DNA of 64,000 nt from Afipia sp. (GTDB taxonomy: Bacteria; Pseudomonadota; Alphaproteobacteria; Rhizobiales; Xanthobacteraceae): the NCBI GenBank assembly GCA_016201045.1, contig JACQDM010000001.1:186001-250000 (forward strand), given 5' to 3'. Shown here one piece after another: positions 63,997-64,000 of the stretch (positions within the stretch are counted from its first letter, which is position 1; each line of letters begins with the position of its first letter). The notes under the pieces were generated by a model. The model was not told the DNA's origin and made no database searches. It worked only from the letters and a program-made list of their open reading frames with translations. Both the position numbers and the translations under genes were made by a program.

Positions 63997-64000
63997 GTTC

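Overview
The window looks like chromosomal DNA of an alphaproteobacterium of the Hyphomicrobiales, most likely the Bradyrhizobium/Afipia/Rhodopseudomonas group. The reasons are high GC, tightly packed genes, a class III PHA synthase with phasin, a DUF6894 protein, a CYP102-type fused P450, heptose-containing LPS core genes and small protein families common in that group. This placement is inference from gene content, since no rRNA or tRNA gene is present.

Layout. 1-5.0 kb: the cut 3' part of a DUF445 gene, a phasin, a phaE-like/phaC/GNAT operon and a hydrolase/thioesterase pair. 5.3-15.1 kb: a lipid block with a self-sufficient CYP102 P450, epoxide hydrolase, wax ester synthase/DGAT and lipase on the minus strand, followed by a Pat-like acyl-CoA synthetase/acetyltransferase fusion and a 29-aa membrane microprotein. 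15.1-21.9 kb: alcohol dehydrogenase, amidase, O-acetylhomoserine sulfhydrylase (metY), hydrolase, DUF6894 protein, TauE/SafE permease and aldo/keto reductase. 21.9-31.2 kb: two export systems, an AttEFGH-like ABC set and a TetR-controlled RND pump with a predicted leaderless start under a palindromic operator. 31.2-41.4 kb: amidohydrolase, oligopeptidase B, MFS carrier, D-2-hydroxyacid dehydrogenase, RraA-like protein, SelO and a nitronate monooxygenase-like flavoprotein. 41.5-50.5 kb: LPS core heptose synthesis and transfer (hldE, hldD, waaF, gmhA, gmhB, waaC), galE and an MsbA-like exporter.

51.2-54.5 kb is a reactive-sulfur detoxification locus. A BigR/SqrR-like ArsR repressor with two conserved cysteines leads an operon of rhodanese-DUF2892, TauE/SafE and DoxX, and faces a persulfide dioxygenase-like gene across a tandem operator. 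A Baeyer-Villiger-type monooxygenase follows.

56.0-62.5 kb is accessory DNA: hairpin repeats, a tandem duplication, an AT-rich orphan membrane gene and small secreted proteins. It also holds an IS1595-type transposon of about 2.1 kb with near-perfect inverted ends and a flush 12-bp direct repeat. Four small passenger genes lie between transposase and right end; they use shared start and stop palindromes, and one encodes a protein with a HEPN-like R-x4-H motif. The element sits in the promoter region of a second small pair, a Cys-rich protein with an FDPSQPRDESGRW motif and a DUF6968-like partner. The transposon and that pair are the best candidates for something undescribed. The window closes with adenosylhomocysteinase (ahcY).
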